A stretch of 64,000 nucleotides of DNA from positions 1 through 64,000 of the forward strand of contig JALHMR010000022.1 of NCBI GenBank assembly GCA_022843945.1, in the 5' to 3' direction. This document shows, in pieces, positions 34,716-42,658 of this stretch. The stretch comes from Rhodospirillaceae bacterium (GTDB taxonomy: Bacteria > Pseudomonadota > Alphaproteobacteria > CACIAM-22H2). Position numbers and translations under genes: made by a program. Position 1 is the first letter of the stretch, and every line of letters starts with the position of its first letter. Below the pieces are notes generated by a model that saw only the letters and a list, made by a program, of their open reading frames with translations, had not been told where the DNA came from and made no database searches.

Positions 34716-36116
34716 ATGAAATCGCTGTCTTTTGCCATCGCCGCCGTCACCCTGGCGCTGGCCACCGGTCCCGCCCGGGCCGATCTCGAAACAATCAGCA
34801 AGGCCATGGGGGCCCCTGACACGCTGCAGGTCAGCGGCAGCGGCCAGTTCTTCTCCGTCGGCCAGGCCTTCCGGCCGGGCCTGCCCTGGCCCAAGCAGAA
34901 CATGACCCGCTACAGCCGCCACGACGACTATGGCGCCGGGGCGTCGAGCGTCGACTACGTGCTGACCCGCGGCGACATGCTGGGCGGCGGCGCCATCCCG
35001 CTGATCGGCGAGGCGCGCACCACCGGCGGTGTCTCGGGCGAGCAGGGCTGGCAGGTGGCCTACCCAGTGGGCACGGCGCTGGCGGCGCCAGCCACCCAAC
35101 GCCAGCATGACCTGTGGATCTCGCCGCACGGCATCGTCAAGGCGGCGATCGCCGACAAGGTCGCCATGAGGGAAGGCGGTTTCGAGATCGTGCGCCCGGG
35201 CAAGTTCCGGGCCCGCGCCACGGTCAACGCCGAGAACCTGGTCGAGCAGGTCGAATCCTGGATCGACAACCCGGTGATCGGCGACATGGCGGTGGTCACC
35301 TACTACCGTGACTACAAGGATCATGGCGGGGTGAAGTTCCCCGGCCGCATCCTGCAGACTGCCGCCGGCCTGCCGGCCTTCGACCTGGTGGTCAGCGAGG
35401 TGAAGCCCAATGCCGGCCCGGTCGCGGTGCCGTCGACTATCGGGCCCGCGGTCGCCGACGTCACTGTCGACAAGGTGGCCGACGGCATCTTCTTCATCCA
35501 CGGCGCCTCGCATCACAGCGTCGCCATCGAGATGCGCGACCACATCGTGCTCTTCGAGACGCCGCTGGGTGACGGCCGTACCAACGCCGCCATCAAGGCA
35601 GCCAAGGAGGCGATCCCCAACAAGCCGATCCGCTTCGCCACGACGACGCATCACCATTTCGACCATTCGGGCGGCCTGCGTGCCGCGGCGGCCGAAGGGG
35701 CGACCCTGATCGTGCACGAGACGGCGCGGGCTTATTTCGAGGATGTCTATGCCAATCCGCGCACGCTCAATCCCGATGCGCTTTCGCGCTCGGGCAAGCA
35801 GGCGAAGATCGAGACGGTCGGCGACATGCGGGTGCTGACCGACGGCAACCGCGTGCTCGAGATCCACGTGCTCAAGAACAACCAGCACGCCGACGGTTTC
35901 CTCATCGGCTACCTGCCGGCGGAGAAGATCCTGATCGTGGGCGATGCCTTCAGCCCGCGCGCTCCGGTCACAAGGCGCCCGGCCACCCTCAACCCGGTGA
36001 CCCTGAACCTGTGGGCGAACCTCAACCGGCTCGGCCTGCAGGTCGACACGGTGCTGCCGATCCACGGCCGCATGGTGAAGGTCGAGGAACTGCGCTTCGA
36101 AGCCGGGGCGCAGTAA
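34716..36116 (+). CDS. Exported metallo-beta-lactamase-fold hydrolase
   Basis: This 466-residue protein has a signal peptide (MKSLSFAIAAVTLALATGPARA) and a family-specific N-terminal half. A C-terminal metallo-beta-lactamase domain follows, with TTHHHFDHSGG (the HxHxDH zinc motif, near residue 310), a later His in NNQHADGF, Asp in IVGDAFSP and a final His in PIHGRM. The start ATG 34716 follows GGGAGGAAAACC. It lies after the groEL terminator and converges on the cystathionine-gamma-synthase-family gene with only three bases between. The substrate is unknown. It could be a periplasmic hydrolase of lactone or ester-like compounds. Confidence 0.85.
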   Translation: MKSLSFAIAAVTLALATGPARADLETISKAMGAPDTLQVSGSGQFFSVGQAFRPGLPWPKQNMTRYSRHDDYGAGASSVDYVLTRGDMLGGGAIPLIGEARTTGGVSGEQGWQVAYPVGTALAAPATQRQHDLWISPHGIVKAAIADKVAMREGGFEIVRPGKFRARATVNAENLVEQVESWIDNPVIGDMAVVTYYRDYKDHGGVKFPGRILQTAAGLPAFDLVVSEVKPNAGPVAVPSTIGPAVADVTVDKVADGIFFIHGASHHSVAIEMRDHIVLFETPLGDGRTNAAIKAAKEAIPNKPIRFATTTHHHFDHSGGLRAAAAEGATLIVHETARAYFEDVYANPRTLNPDALSRSGKQAKIETVGDMRVLTDGNRVLEIHVLKNNQHADGFLIGYLPAEKILIVGDAFSPRAPVTRRPATLNPVTLNLWANLNRLGLQVDTVLPIHGRMVKVEELRFEAGAQ

Positions 36117-36119
36117 GGC

Positions 36120-37457
36120 TCAGGCTCTCTCGAGGGCCTGGCCGAGATCGGCGATCAGGTCGTCGGCGTTCTCGACGCCGACCGACAGGCGGATGAGCCC
36201 CGGCGTGATGCCGATGCGGCTCAGCGTCTCGGCCGGCAGGCCCGAATGGGTGGTCGAGGCGGGGTGCGAGACCAGGCTTTCGGTGCCGCCGAGGCTGACC
36301 GCGAGCTTGATCACCTGCAGCGCGTCGAGCGTGCGGAAGGCCGCCGCCTCGCCGCCTGAGACCTCGAAGGAGAAGGTCGAGCCCGGCGCCTCGCACTGCT
36401 TCTTGTAGAGCGCGTAGTCAGGATGGTCGGGCGGCAGGAAGTCTAGGAACTGCACGGCCACCACCTTGGCATGGTCGCGCAGGAAGGCGGCCACGTGCCG
36501 CGCATTCTCCATCGCCGCGGTCATCCGCAGTTTGAGCGTCTCCAGGCTGCGCAGCAGCAGCCAGCAGGTATAGGGCTCGGTCATCGTGCCCAGGCTGGAA
36601 CGCACGCTGCGTACCTTCTGGATGAGCTTGGTCGAGCCGGCGACGCTGCCGGCGACGAGGTCGCTGTGCCCGCCGGCGTACTTGGTCAGCGAGTAGACCG
36701 AGAGGTCGCAGCCCAGGGAAAGCGGGTGCTGCCAGAGCGGCCCGAGGAAGGTGTTGTCGACGATCACCGGCGGGCGCTGGCCGGTCTCCTCGCCGTAGCG
36801 GTCGGCGGCGGCCGCGCAGGCGGCGAGATCGACCAGGCCGTTGGTCGGGTTGGCCGGCGTCTCGACGAAGATGGCGGCGACGCGGCCCTTGGCCCGCGCG
36901 TCGGTCAGGGCGCGCTCCAGCGGCTGCGGGTCCGAGCCGGCGGCAAAGCCCACGGCCCGGATGCGGAACTGCGGCAGGAAGTTCTGGAACAGGGTCTGGG
37001 TGCCGCCGTAGAGCGGTTCGGAATGCACGATCACGTCGCCCGGCCGGGCGAAGGCCCAGAGCACGGTCGAGATCGCCGCCATGCCGCTGGAGAAGACCAG
37101 CGCCGCCTCGGCGTCCTCCCACAGGGCCAGCCGGTTCTCGAGCACTTCGAGGTTGGGATTGTTGAAGCGCGAGTAGATCAGGCCGAGCGGATGGTCCTCG
37201 TCGGCCTGCTGCCGCCCGGCCATGATCGAGAAGAAGTCCTTGCCCTCCTGCGCCGTGCGGAAGGCAAAGGTCGAGGTCTGGAACACTGGCACCTTCAGCG
37301 AGCCCTCGGAGAGGTGCGGGTCGTAGCCGTAGCCCATCATCAGGGTCTCGGGCCGCAGCCGCCGCCCGGCGATCTCGCGTTTGCGATAGCTGTCGGAACG
37401 CTGGCGCTTCACGGGTTTTTCCTTCGCGAAGAGCGGATTCGATGAGTCAGGGGCCAT
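36120..37457 (-). CDS. Cystathionine gamma-synthase family PLP enzyme
   Basis: This is a 445-residue member of the Cys/Met metabolism PLP family. It carries the PLP lysine in SVYSLTKYAGGHSD, the cofactor Tyr/Arg region LIYSRFNNPNLEVLE, and the SSGMAAIST loop. I chose ATG 37457; the frame extends to a TTG at 37487. Its N-terminal signature (KREIAGRRLRPETLMMGYGYDP) marks the variant common in alphaproteobacteria and annotated broadly as cystathionine gamma-synthase family. Synthase, lyase or O-acetylhomoserine sulfhydrylase activity cannot be told apart. It is divergent from the AEC transporter gene. Confidence 0.9.
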   Translation of the reverse strand: MAPDSSNPLFAKEKPVKRQRSDSYRKREIAGRRLRPETLMMGYGYDPHLSEGSLKVPVFQTSTFAFRTAQEGKDFFSIMAGRQQADEDHPLGLIYSRFNNPNLEVLENRLALWEDAEAALVFSSGMAAISTVLWAFARPGDVIVHSEPLYGGTQTLFQNFLPQFRIRAVGFAAGSDPQPLERALTDARAKGRVAAIFVETPANPTNGLVDLAACAAAADRYGEETGQRPPVIVDNTFLGPLWQHPLSLGCDLSVYSLTKYAGGHSDLVAGSVAGSTKLIQKVRSVRSSLGTMTEPYTCWLLLRSLETLKLRMTAAMENARHVAAFLRDHAKVVAVQFLDFLPPDHPDYALYKKQCEAPGSTFSFEVSGGEAAAFRTLDALQVIKLAVSLGGTESLVSHPASTTHSGLPAETLSRIGITPGLIRLSVGVENADDLIADLGQALERA

Positions 37458-37570
37458 CCGCTGAATCTGGGGGTGCGCCCCCGCCAAAAGACTACCCCTT
37501 TCGGCCAGCCGGCGCTCGACAAGCGGATAGCCCGGCCCTAGCTTCGCCCGGCTCTCCGAACGGGGTCTCC

Positions 37571-38527
37571 ATGCGCGCCATCGTCGACGTCGTCCTGCCG
37601 GTTTTCGGCCTGATCTTCGCCGGGGTGGCCGCCGGCCGCTTCCGCATCCTCGGCCAGGACAGCTCCGCCGCGCTCAACGGCTTCGTCTACTGGTTCGCCC
37701 TGCCGCCGCTGCTTTTCCTCGGCATGGCCCGCGTGCCGGTCGCCCAGGCGATGAACGGCCCGTTCATCCTCGCCTATCTCGGCGGCGTGATCGTTGTCTT
37801 CGTGCTGATCCTCATTGCCTGGCGCTTCCTCTTTCCCGGCAGCACCGCCGAGCATGCGATGGCGGGCATGAACGGCAGCTTCGCCAATACCGGCTACATG
37901 GGCATCCCGCTGTTCATGACGGCCTACGGCCCCGAGGGCATGCTGCCGGTGGTCATCTCGGCGGTGATCAACGGCGCCATCGTCACCGGCGGGGTCATCG
38001 TGCTGGTGGAAATCGCGCAAGGCGCCCACCAGCGCCTCGGCCCGGTCTTCGCCGATGTCGGCCGGGCGCTGATCACCAACCCGCTGGTCCTCGCCCCCGT
38101 CGGGGGCATCCTGTTCAGCGCCTCGGGCCTGGCTCTGCCCAAGCCCATCGCCACCTTCGGCGACCTGCTGGCCGCCTCGGCGGGTCCGTGCGCGCTGTTC
38201 TCGGTCGGGTTGTTCATCGCCTCGCGCCCGCTGGGCAACCTGGTGCGCGGCCGCAAGGCTGTCGAATCGGCCTGGCTGGTCGCTCTCAAGCTGATCGTCC
38301 ATCCGGTGGCCACCTGGGCGATCGCCCTGGCGCTCGGCATGGATCCGTACTGGACCTTCGCCGCCGTGATCATGGCGGCGCTACCCACGGGGGCGCTGGC
38401 CTTCGTCGTGGCGCAGCAGTACCACGTCTATATCGAGCGCACCTCGGCCGTGATCCTGTTCTCCACCGTGATATCGCTGGCCACGCTCTCGGCCTTCATC
38501 CTGGCCTTCGGCGACGTGCGGCCCTAG
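37571..38527 (+). CDS. AEC-family transporter (auxin-efflux-carrier type)
   Basis: This 318-residue inner-membrane carrier has about ten transmembrane helices. Family marks are a start with VVLPVFGLIFAGVAAGRF, the conserved NGSFANTGYMGIPLF near residue 103 and TNPLVLAPVGGI near 173. AEC proteins carry small organic acids or indole-type compounds. I placed the start at ATG 37571 because the upstream frame from 37442 overlaps the divergent gene and is not membrane-like. It may form a divergent pair with the PLP enzyme, but its substrate is unknown. Confidence 0.88.
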   Translation: MRAIVDVVLPVFGLIFAGVAAGRFRILGQDSSAALNGFVYWFALPPLLFLGMARVPVAQAMNGPFILAYLGGVIVVFVLILIAWRFLFPGSTAEHAMAGMNGSFANTGYMGIPLFMTAYGPEGMLPVVISAVINGAIVTGGVIVLVEIAQGAHQRLGPVFADVGRALITNPLVLAPVGGILFSASGLALPKPIATFGDLLAASAGPCALFSVGLFIASRPLGNLVRGRKAVESAWLVALKLIVHPVATWAIALALGMDPYWTFAAVIMAALPTGALAFVVAQQYHVYIERTSAVILFSTVISLATLSAFILAFGDVRP

Positions 38528-38554
38528 TTGAGCCAGGGCGGGTTTCAGGGTATT

Positions 38555-38569
38555 GTTCTGTATACGGAC
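38555..38569. promoter_or_regulatory. GTATAC-centred imperfect palindrome before the ferritin-like gene
   Basis: GTTCTGTATACGGAC surrounds a central GTATAC. It lies 24 bases before the ATG of the next gene and overlaps a possible -10 element. The GTATAC core resembles operators of several GntR-type regulators. It matches the MarR sites only in the core, so I do not join it to that regulon. Confidence 0.35.
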
Positions 38570-38592
38570 TATTAATGCGCGGGAGGAAGGCC

Positions 38593-39411
38593 ATGGGTGT
38601 CAGCAGCAATCTGAAGCGGCTCATCGACGCGGCGGCACCTTACTGGGCGGGTGAGGCCGAGGTCTTCCGCAGCTACTGGACCTGGGACAAGCGCAGCCGC
38701 GAAACCGACCGCCAGTGGCTCGCCTACCAATGCTCCAAGGAAGTCTGGGGCTCGGGCCTGGCGCCGCTCGACAAGGGCATCTTCCTCGGCCCGGCCGAGC
38801 AGCTGGTCGCCATGTTCACCAAGATCGACATCGAGCACGACCGCCATGAGGTGCTGGATATCGCCGAGGGCCTGTGGGCCGAGTTCGCCCATTACACGGC
38901 CTTCGCCGACGCCTATGACGGCATGGCCGAGCCGGGCGAAGGCAAGATCAACCCGCAGATGCTGAAGAACAGCTGGAAGGAAGATCTCGATCTGTCGCAT
39001 CTGCGCTTCGCGCACAAGAAGGAGAACCCGAAGCTGGGAGCCCGGGCCACCAGCTTCACCGAGGGCGGCTACTGCACGCTGTTCTCCGAAGGCATGAAGC
39101 TCAAGGCCCAGACCTCGGGCCTGCACGGCAAGCGCAACGCGCTGATCGCCGAGGCCTGCTCCAAGGTCTACGACGACGAGTTCGGCCACATGCTCAAGGG
39201 CATCGTCGGTCTCGATATCGAGGGCCTGACCCAGGACGAGTGGCGGCACCTGGAGCGCATCTCGGTCGAGCAGCTCAAGGGCCGCATCGTCATGCGCAAC
39301 TCGCAGTTCGGCTACCCGCTCACGGGCAAGACGCTCGACGACGCGCTGGGCGGCCGCCTGCCGCCGCTGACCTTCGACTACGCCAAGGCGGAAGCCCGGA
39401 TGGCGGCCTGA
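38593..39411 (+). CDS. Uncharacterised ferritin-like protein with three ExxH motifs
   Basis: I do not recognise this 272-residue soluble protein. It is mostly helical and holds three ExxH motifs: WAEFAHY (near residue 98), YDDEFGHML (near 198) and QDEWRHLER (near 217). ExxH on helices is the usual diiron-binding feature of ferritin-like proteins, so a diiron oxidase, oxygenase or iron-handling role is possible. There is no signal peptide or membrane segment. It has its own GTATAC-centred palindrome upstream. Neighbours (AEC carrier before, a small hypothetical after) do not explain its role. Confidence 0.75.
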   Translation: MGVSSNLKRLIDAAAPYWAGEAEVFRSYWTWDKRSRETDRQWLAYQCSKEVWGSGLAPLDKGIFLGPAEQLVAMFTKIDIEHDRHEVLDIAEGLWAEFAHYTAFADAYDGMAEPGEGKINPQMLKNSWKEDLDLSHLRFAHKKENPKLGARATSFTEGGYCTLFSEGMKLKAQTSGLHGKRNALIAEACSKVYDDEFGHMLKGIVGLDIEGLTQDEWRHLERISVEQLKGRIVMRNSQFGYPLTGKTLDDALGGRLPPLTFDYAKAEARMAA

Positions 39412-39625
39412 CCCAAAGGGGTCGCAGCGGGCCAGGCGTCCGCGTCAGCCGCGCTGTCGGTGGAGGGCAGCCGTGGACGGGCATTCCAGCAGCGCTTGCC
39501 CCCGAAATCTGCTATGCTGTCGAGTGACAGGCCGACGCAACGGCCGCGCCCCCGCACAGTTCAAGTCCAGTCATTCGGTATCGGCCGCCGACCTCGTGTC
39601 GCCGGCCCGCGAAAGGATTTCAGCC

Positions 39626-39814
39626 ATGGCCAAGTACAGTTGCCGCTTTCTCAACAAGGACGGCCGCATCGACGACGTCGAGATCATCGACTGCGACGGC
39701 GACAAGCTGGCGCAGGCGCGTTCGAGCCTGTTCTTCTCACAGCGGGATTTCCCGGCCGCGGAGCTGTGGATCGATGGGCGCCTGGTTTCGCGCTACGAGA
39801 AGGAAGCGGCATAA
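39626..39814 (+). CDS. Small hypothetical protein, 62 residues
   Basis: This small soluble protein reads MAKYSCRFLNKDGRIDDVEI and then a mixed acidic/basic region ending YEKEAA. It resembles the short DUF6894-like proteins of alphaproteobacteria in size and strand-rich start, but I cannot confirm membership. The GC-rich codon pattern fits coding. I chose ATG 39626 over the upstream frame from 39473, which is Cys-rich and unlike a real N-terminus. The 214-base gap before it (39412–39625) shows no gene and may hold the promoter. Confidence 0.6.
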   Translation: MAKYSCRFLNKDGRIDDVEIIDCDGDKLAQARSSLFFSQRDFPAAELWIDGRLVSRYEKEAA

Positions 39815-39839
39815 CGCCGCAGTTACCGGCGCGCCGCTG

Positions 39840-40031
39840 CTACTTCAGGCTGACAAGATCGAGGATCTCGTTGGACCAGCGAACGACGGTCGCGTGGTCC
39901 AGGGCGACGAAAAGCGCGGGGCCGATAGCCAGGCTGATCAAGCCGGCGGCCAGGTACCCCGCCGCTTCCAGCTGATGATGGGTACCGGCCCAGAGGCCGG
40001 TGGTGGCTGGCGGTGCCGCTGTGATCAGCAT
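39840..40031 (-). CDS. Small hypothetical protein, 63 residues, one hydrophobic segment
   Basis: This frame has a single hydrophobic stretch (AAGYLAAGLISLAIGPALFVAL) and a charged end. It lies between a convergent small gene and the terminator of the OmpA-family gene. Its Shine-Dalgarno is weak. It may be a small membrane protein, but a chance frame is possible. Confidence 0.35.
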   Translation of the reverse strand: MLITAAPPATTGLWAGTHHQLEAAGYLAAGLISLAIGPALFVALDHATVVRWSNEILDLVSLK

Positions 40032-40080
40032 GGTGGGGCCCGTTTCCGATTTCGCCGCGCCTCAGGGGCGCGGCGACGCT

Positions 40081-40116
40081 CTCAAAGAAACGCCCCGCCT
40101 TGTCAGACGGGGCGTT
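40081..40116 (-). terminator. Rho-independent terminator of the OmpA-family gene
   Basis: AACGCCCCG/CGGGGCGTT form a nine-pair stem (40089–40097 with 40108–40116). On the minus strand it is followed by TTTCTTTG. It lies 22 bases past the stop of the OmpA-family gene. Confidence 0.88.
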
Positions 40117-40138
40117 GTTCGTCGTAACTTTGTGCTGG

Positions 40139-41047
40139 TTACTTGATGAAGACGGCCACGTTCCGGTTCTGCGGCTCGCGCATGCCGTCGGCCGTCGCGA
40201 CCAGCGGCTGGGTTTCACCCTTGGCGACCATCACGATCAGGTTCGGCGACACGCCGTCGCGGACCAGGATCGCCTTCACGGCATCGGCCCGGCGCTGCGA
40301 GAGCGACAGGTTGTAGCCATCGGTGCCCGAGCGATCGGCATTGCCGGTCACCGTGACGTCGACCACGCCGCCGCGGCGCACGTTGTCGCTCACGCCCTTG
40401 AGCACGCTCATGCCCTCGGCCGTGACCGTGGACTGGTCGAAATCGAAGAAGGTGATGTAGGCCTGCCGGCGAGCGGCCGGGGTGGCTGCCGGCGTGGCAG
40501 CCGGGGCGGCCGGCGCGGCTGCAACCGGGCGGGCTTCGAGCTCAGCGACCGCCGCGTAGTAGCCATCCCGGCAGTTCTGGACCTTGCTCTGCAGCCAGGG
40601 CTCCACGGTAGCGGGGTTGGGCGGCGCGCCGACCAGCTGCGGGTCGCTGGCCTCGTCGAGCCAGCAATCGAAGGCCGCCTGGGCGCGCGCGGCGGTGGTC
40701 GGCAGGCGGGTGGTGGCGCCGTCGTTGAAGGCCGTGATCAGGCGCGAGCGCGCACTGGTCAGCTCGGGCTCGAGCCGCACCGGGACGGTCGGAACCACGA
40801 TGTCGGGCTGAACGATCTCGCCGCGGCCGGCGGCCATCGACTTGCGCGCGAAATGCTCGGAGCCGGTGAAGTCGCGCTGGCCGTCCCACTGGTTCGAGGC
40901 CATGCCGCGATAGTGGTTGCTCAGGTTGCGGGTGAATTCGCTGCCCGAGGGCTGCGCCGAAGCCTCGGATTTCTGGAAGTCGGTGGTGCAGGCGCCGAGC
41001 AGGAGGGCGCAACTGCTGAGCAACGTGATCGCGAGGGTAGTTTTCAT
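40139..41047 (-). CDS. OmpA-family lipoprotein
   Basis: This is a 302-residue outer-membrane-associated protein. The lipobox LLGAC near residue 20 marks a lipoprotein signal. A unique region with two Cys (C~128, C~159) is followed by an Ala/Pro linker near 178–193. A C-terminal OmpA peptidoglycan-binding domain follows: FFDFDQSTVTAEG, VTGNADRSGTDGYNLSLSQRRA with the Asp/Arg that bind diaminopimelate. It is a Pal-like or envelope anchor. The gene has a strong terminator and a long upstream noncoding region. Confidence 0.92.
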   Translation of the reverse strand: MKTTLAITLLSSCALLLGACTTDFQKSEASAQPSGSEFTRNLSNHYRGMASNQWDGQRDFTGSEHFARKSMAAGRGEIVQPDIVVPTVPVRLEPELTSARSRLITAFNDGATTRLPTTAARAQAAFDCWLDEASDPQLVGAPPNPATVEPWLQSKVQNCRDGYYAAVAELEARPVAAAPAAPAATPAATPAARRQAYITFFDFDQSTVTAEGMSVLKGVSDNVRRGGVVDVTVTGNADRSGTDGYNLSLSQRRADAVKAILVRDGVSPNLIVMVAKGETQPLVATADGMREPQNRNVAVFIK

Positions 41048-41686
41048 TTTGGCAGCCTTTTTATATGAGTTCTCTGGCGCAGACGCCGTGCAGGCACGGT
41101 CGTCCGGTGAGGCGCTTCATGAGAAGCGTCCCGTTTCACAATCAAAGAGATTGATTGAAAGCCGCCAGAAGGAAGGTGGGATACGAGAGGCCGAAGGAGG
41201 CGGCTCGGATCACCAAGACTCTGGCTCTCCCACCGAGCAACCTAAGCTTGGCGGGTGGGGAACGCAAGCCTTTATTTACGAATATTTGATGTTTACTTTT
41301 CACACAAAAATAATTGATAGATAAATACTCACGATTCTCACGTTTTCGACAGTATTTCTACAATAGTAGCCCAATTAAATTATTGCTCCGCTATTGCAAC
41401 GCTGGGTTTCGACACTAGGTCTCAGGCAGGGCGGGCGGCGACCCTCTCCTGAAGACGCTTCGGAACCGGGGCCGCCATCACTTCAAGACTTTCGATCGAT
41501 TTGCCTCGCGCCTGGTCCTGCCGACCGGGTGCGACGCGGCACACCGCCGCGCCACGCAACACGCCCCTGCGCCCCAAGCGCCGGACCGCTTCGGTCCCTG
41601 AGACCCCAATAGGGAAGCGATACGCGCCGCCGGCATGTGCCGCCCGGCGTGGGCTCAATACGACCCTTATTACCTGGAGACGTCCC
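41048..41686. other. Long noncoding region with an AT-rich island
   Basis: This 639-base gap between two divergent genes holds no convincing gene. Bases 41281–41400 contain only 36 G or C of 120 by direct count, very low for this GC-rich chromosome. The island has many TTTACT, ATAAATA and TTAAAT tracts that could be promoters or binding sites for nucleoid proteins. Short frames here look random. Confidence 0.7.
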
Positions 41687-41929
41687 ATGAGATTCATCGC
41701 TGTTGTTCTGGTGGCCGCCATCACGGTCTTCGCCCTCAACGCCTGCGGATCGAGCACCTCGGACCGCGCCATGTCGGGTGCCGGCATCGGCGCCGGTGTC
41801 GGTGCCGTCGGCGGCCTGCTGGTCGGCGATCCGCTGACCGGCGCCCTGATCGGCGGCGCGGTCGGTGGCGCAACCGGCGCCCTCACCAACGAGGACAAGA
41901 TCAATCTTGGAAAGCCGGTCTGGAGATAG
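41687..41929 (+). CDS. Small glycine-zipper lipoprotein
   Basis: This 80-residue protein has a signal peptide ending at a lipobox (VFALNAC), then a Gly-zipper (GAGIGAGVGAVGGLLVGDPL and GALIGGAVGGATG). Such proteins belong to the envelope-stress-type glycine-zipper families. ATG 41687 is preceded by TGGAGA. Longer frames back to 41501 are not supported. It opens a run of small envelope genes (BON, DUF3185). Confidence 0.85.
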   Translation: MRFIAVVLVAAITVFALNACGSSTSDRAMSGAGIGAGVGAVGGLLVGDPLTGALIGGAVGGATGALTNEDKINLGKPVWR

Positions 41930-41973
41930 CCGCACCGGTCTACATCCCACCGACATAGAAAGAAGTGCAACCC

Positions 41974-42288
41974 ATGCGTAAACAACATTGGCTGAGAAAC
42001 TCGATCGCCGTCCTCCTTGTGGCCGGTTCCCTCGGGGCGTGCGACGCGATCTCGGGGCGCGAGACCGCGGGCGAATACGTCGATGACACGACGATCACGA
42101 CCAAGGTCATCGCCGAGATCGTCCAGGATCCGACGCTGAAGAAGTTCCAGGTCAGCGTGGAGACGTTCCAGAACGTCGTCCAGCTCAGCGGCTTCGTGGA
42201 TTCGTCCCAGAACGTGGCCCGCGCCGGCGCGCTTGCCAGCAACGTGCGCGGCGTCCGCTCGGTCAAGAACGATCTCATCGTCCGCTAA
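41974..42288 (+). CDS. BON-domain lipoprotein
   Basis: This 104-residue exported protein has a lipobox (SLGAC) and a single BON domain (residues about 38–104) with ITTKVIAEIVQD, VQLSGFVDSSQNVARA and GVRSVKNDLIVR. BON proteins bind membranes and are linked to osmotic stress and envelope integrity (OsmY group). I chose ATG 41974; a GTG at 41965 is the alternative. It lies 44 bases after the glycine-zipper gene and probably shares its transcript. Confidence 0.9.
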   Translation: MRKQHWLRNSIAVLLVAGSLGACDAISGRETAGEYVDDTTITTKVIAEIVQDPTLKKFQVSVETFQNVVQLSGFVDSSQNVARAGALASNVRGVRSVKNDLIVR

Positions 42289-42315
42289 ACCGGCATTCCC
42301 AAAAAGGAGAGAGCA

Positions 42316-42522
42316 ATGAACATCCAACTCATCGGCATCGTCGCCCTGGCCGTCGGCGCGGTCCTCTTGTACTTTGGCTACAACGCCTCGCAGGCGCCGA
42401 TCGATCAGATTTCCAATTCCCTGACCGGGCGCTACACCGACAACACGATGTGGTACGTCATCGGCGGCGTGGCGATGATCGCCACCGGCATCGCGGTGAC
42501 CCTCTTCGGCCGGCGCATCTAG
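42316..42522 (+). CDS. DUF3185-family small membrane protein
   Basis: This 68-residue protein has two transmembrane helices: IGIVALAVGAVLLYFGYNAS and WYVIGGVAMIATGIAVTLF. The linker (SNSLTGRYTDNT) matches the DUF3185 pattern. AAAGGAGAG lies ahead of ATG 42316. Its function is unknown. It ends the small-protein run, and the 136 bases to the desaturase hold no gene. Confidence 0.86.
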   Translation: MNIQLIGIVALAVGAVLLYFGYNASQAPIDQISNSLTGRYTDNTMWYVIGGVAMIATGIAVTLFGRRI

Positions 42523-42658
42523 CGTCGGGACGCGGCTGGGTTATGCCGGCGGGGGAGAGCTCCCGCCGCCCCCTGTTCAATTTGGGACAGTCACGGCTGC
42601 CTGCAGGGTTAGAATTAGCCACGTTGACGCTGTCCAGCGTATAGCGGAGCTCGATATC

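Noticed and set aside
37458-37570. SAM-type riboswitch before the cystathionine-gamma-synthase-family gene
   Set aside because: Only a small GGGGG-TGCG-CCCCC hairpin is present. None of the SAM riboswitch core elements could be found.
38552-38569. Third copy of the MarR operator before the ferritin-like gene
   Set aside because: Only the TGTATACG core and a few flanking bases agree (about 11 of 18), and the dyad is differently placed. I list it as a separate weak palindrome.
41394-41612. Short frame in the 41-kb gap as a gene
   Set aside because: It is Arg/Pro-rich without a ribosome site or a plausible N-terminus and shares its bases with upstream sequence of a clear small lipoprotein gene.
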